Position numbers and translations under genes: made by a program. The notes under the pieces were generated by a model. That model saw only the letters and a program-made list of their open reading frames with translations, had not been told where the DNA came from and did not search any database. A stretch of DNA of 6,042 nucleotides. Origin: Desulfobacterales bacterium. Its GTDB lineage: Bacteria; Desulfobacterota; Desulfobacteria; Desulfobacterales; UBA5852. Location: contig JAERRP010000894.1 in the NCBI GenBank assembly GCA_016735415.1, positions 1 through 6,042 on the forward strand, read 5' to 3'. Shown here in pieces: positions 5,817 to 6,042 of this stretch (positions are counted from its first letter, which is position 1; each line of letters starts with the position of its first letter).

Positions 5817-5946
5817 GTTCGGGGTTCAGAGGTTCAAGGGTTTGTAATTTTCCAGCCTTCCGCTCGACCCTCTGAATCCTGGAGCCCTATTTTTCAGCAT
5901 TTCACTTGAACCCTTGAATCCTGGAATCCTATTCTTTAGCCTTTCA
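5817..5946. repeat. fold-back block of degenerate octamer repeats (TTGAAYCC type)
   Basis: The right side reads TTGAACCC, TTGAATCC, TGGAATCC in tandem (5907-5929). The left side (5817-5844) carries the same motif on the other strand. TTCAAGGGTT (5833-5842) is exactly complementary to AACCCTTGAA (5909-5918), and TTCAGAGG (5825-5832) to CCTCTGAA (5869-5876). Inside the block, 5867-5904 and 5910-5946 are direct copies differing at about five bases and one indel, with a period near 43 bp. The second copy runs into the stop codon of the neighbouring gene. I see no open frame or transposase. It resembles an intergenic repeat family, but whether it recurs in the genome cannot be seen here. Confidence 0.65.
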
Positions 5947-6042
5947 GCCACTTCCCAATTTTTGATTTGACCGTCTCGACCAGGGGTTTACGGATCGCAA
6001 CCCGCAGGTAGAGATCACCGTGGGCGGCCCCGCCGCGGCCCG
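5936..6042 (-). CDS. C-terminal 34 residues of a DnaJ/CbpA-like protein, 5' part off the window
   Basis: An open minus-strand frame enters from the right edge and ends at TAA (5938-5936). The visible residues are GRGGAAHGDLYLRVAIRKP and then VETVKSKIGKWLKG. The segment Gly-rich-GDLYLRV-(I/R)-(K/R)-P is typical of the end of the second C-terminal domain of DnaJ and CbpA-type Hsp40 co-chaperones, which pass unfolded clients to DnaK. The closing basic helix is not part of that signature. The J domain, if any, is outside. The other two minus-strand frames either stop early or give no recognisable protein. The gene lies 187 nt upstream of the tautomerase on the same strand, separated from it by the repeats. 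With so few residues the family call is tentative; that this is the end of a coding gene is more secure. Confidence 0.5.
   Translation of the reverse strand, partial: GRGGAAHGDLYLRVAIRKPLVETVKSKIGKWLKG

Noticed and set aside
5749..5935. Considered as a CRISPR array or tRNA-associated attachment site
   Set aside because: The repeats are short, degenerate, partly inverted and without regular unique spacers. No tRNA, integrase or Cas gene is visible.

Overview
The window is GC-rich, densely packed bacterial DNA. The Gram-negative outer-membrane lipoprotein, the style of the proteins and the TTGAAYCC-type intergenic repeats suggest a Desulfobacterota-like (deltaproteobacterial) genome. That placement is inference; there is no taxonomic marker gene here. 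Both ends cut through genes.

Layout. (1) Positions 1-719 (+) hold most of a LOG/lysine-decarboxylase-like Rossmann-fold protein, cut at its N-terminus. (2) Convergent to it, 743-1276 (-) encodes a 177-residue lipoprotein with an OmpA/Pal-type C-terminal domain, preceded by a leader of about 130 nt and a good sigma70-like promoter. (3) 1483-1887 (-) is a small membrane-anchored rhodanese whose reading frame is interrupted by one in-frame TGA and is otherwise intact. (4) Divergent from it, 1986-3281 (+) is a 12-helix major facilitator superfamily (MFS) transporter. A promoter and a perfect Shine-Dalgarno sequence argue for a TTG start at 1986 rather than the upstream GTG at 1932. (5) A minus-strand cluster runs from right to left: a PptA/YdcE-like tautomerase (5515-5748), an EI24/CysZ-like integral membrane protein (4695-5435) and a class I/II PLP aminotransferase (3339-4664). 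The spacings are 79 and 30 nt, so co-transcription is plausible, but no shared pathway is evident. (6) 5749-5935 is non-coding. It holds a perfect 11-bp hairpin and a fold-back block of degenerate octamer repeats. (7) 5936-6042 (-) is the last 34 codons of a protein whose visible part resembles the C-terminal end of a DnaJ/CbpA-type chaperone.

I do not see a convincing new multi-gene system. The items most worth a second look are the single TGA in the rhodanese, the OmpA-like domain lacking its usual peptidoglycan-binding aspartate, and the hairpin plus octamer-repeat region upstream of the tautomerase, which includes a tandem duplication running into the stop codon of the chaperone-like gene.
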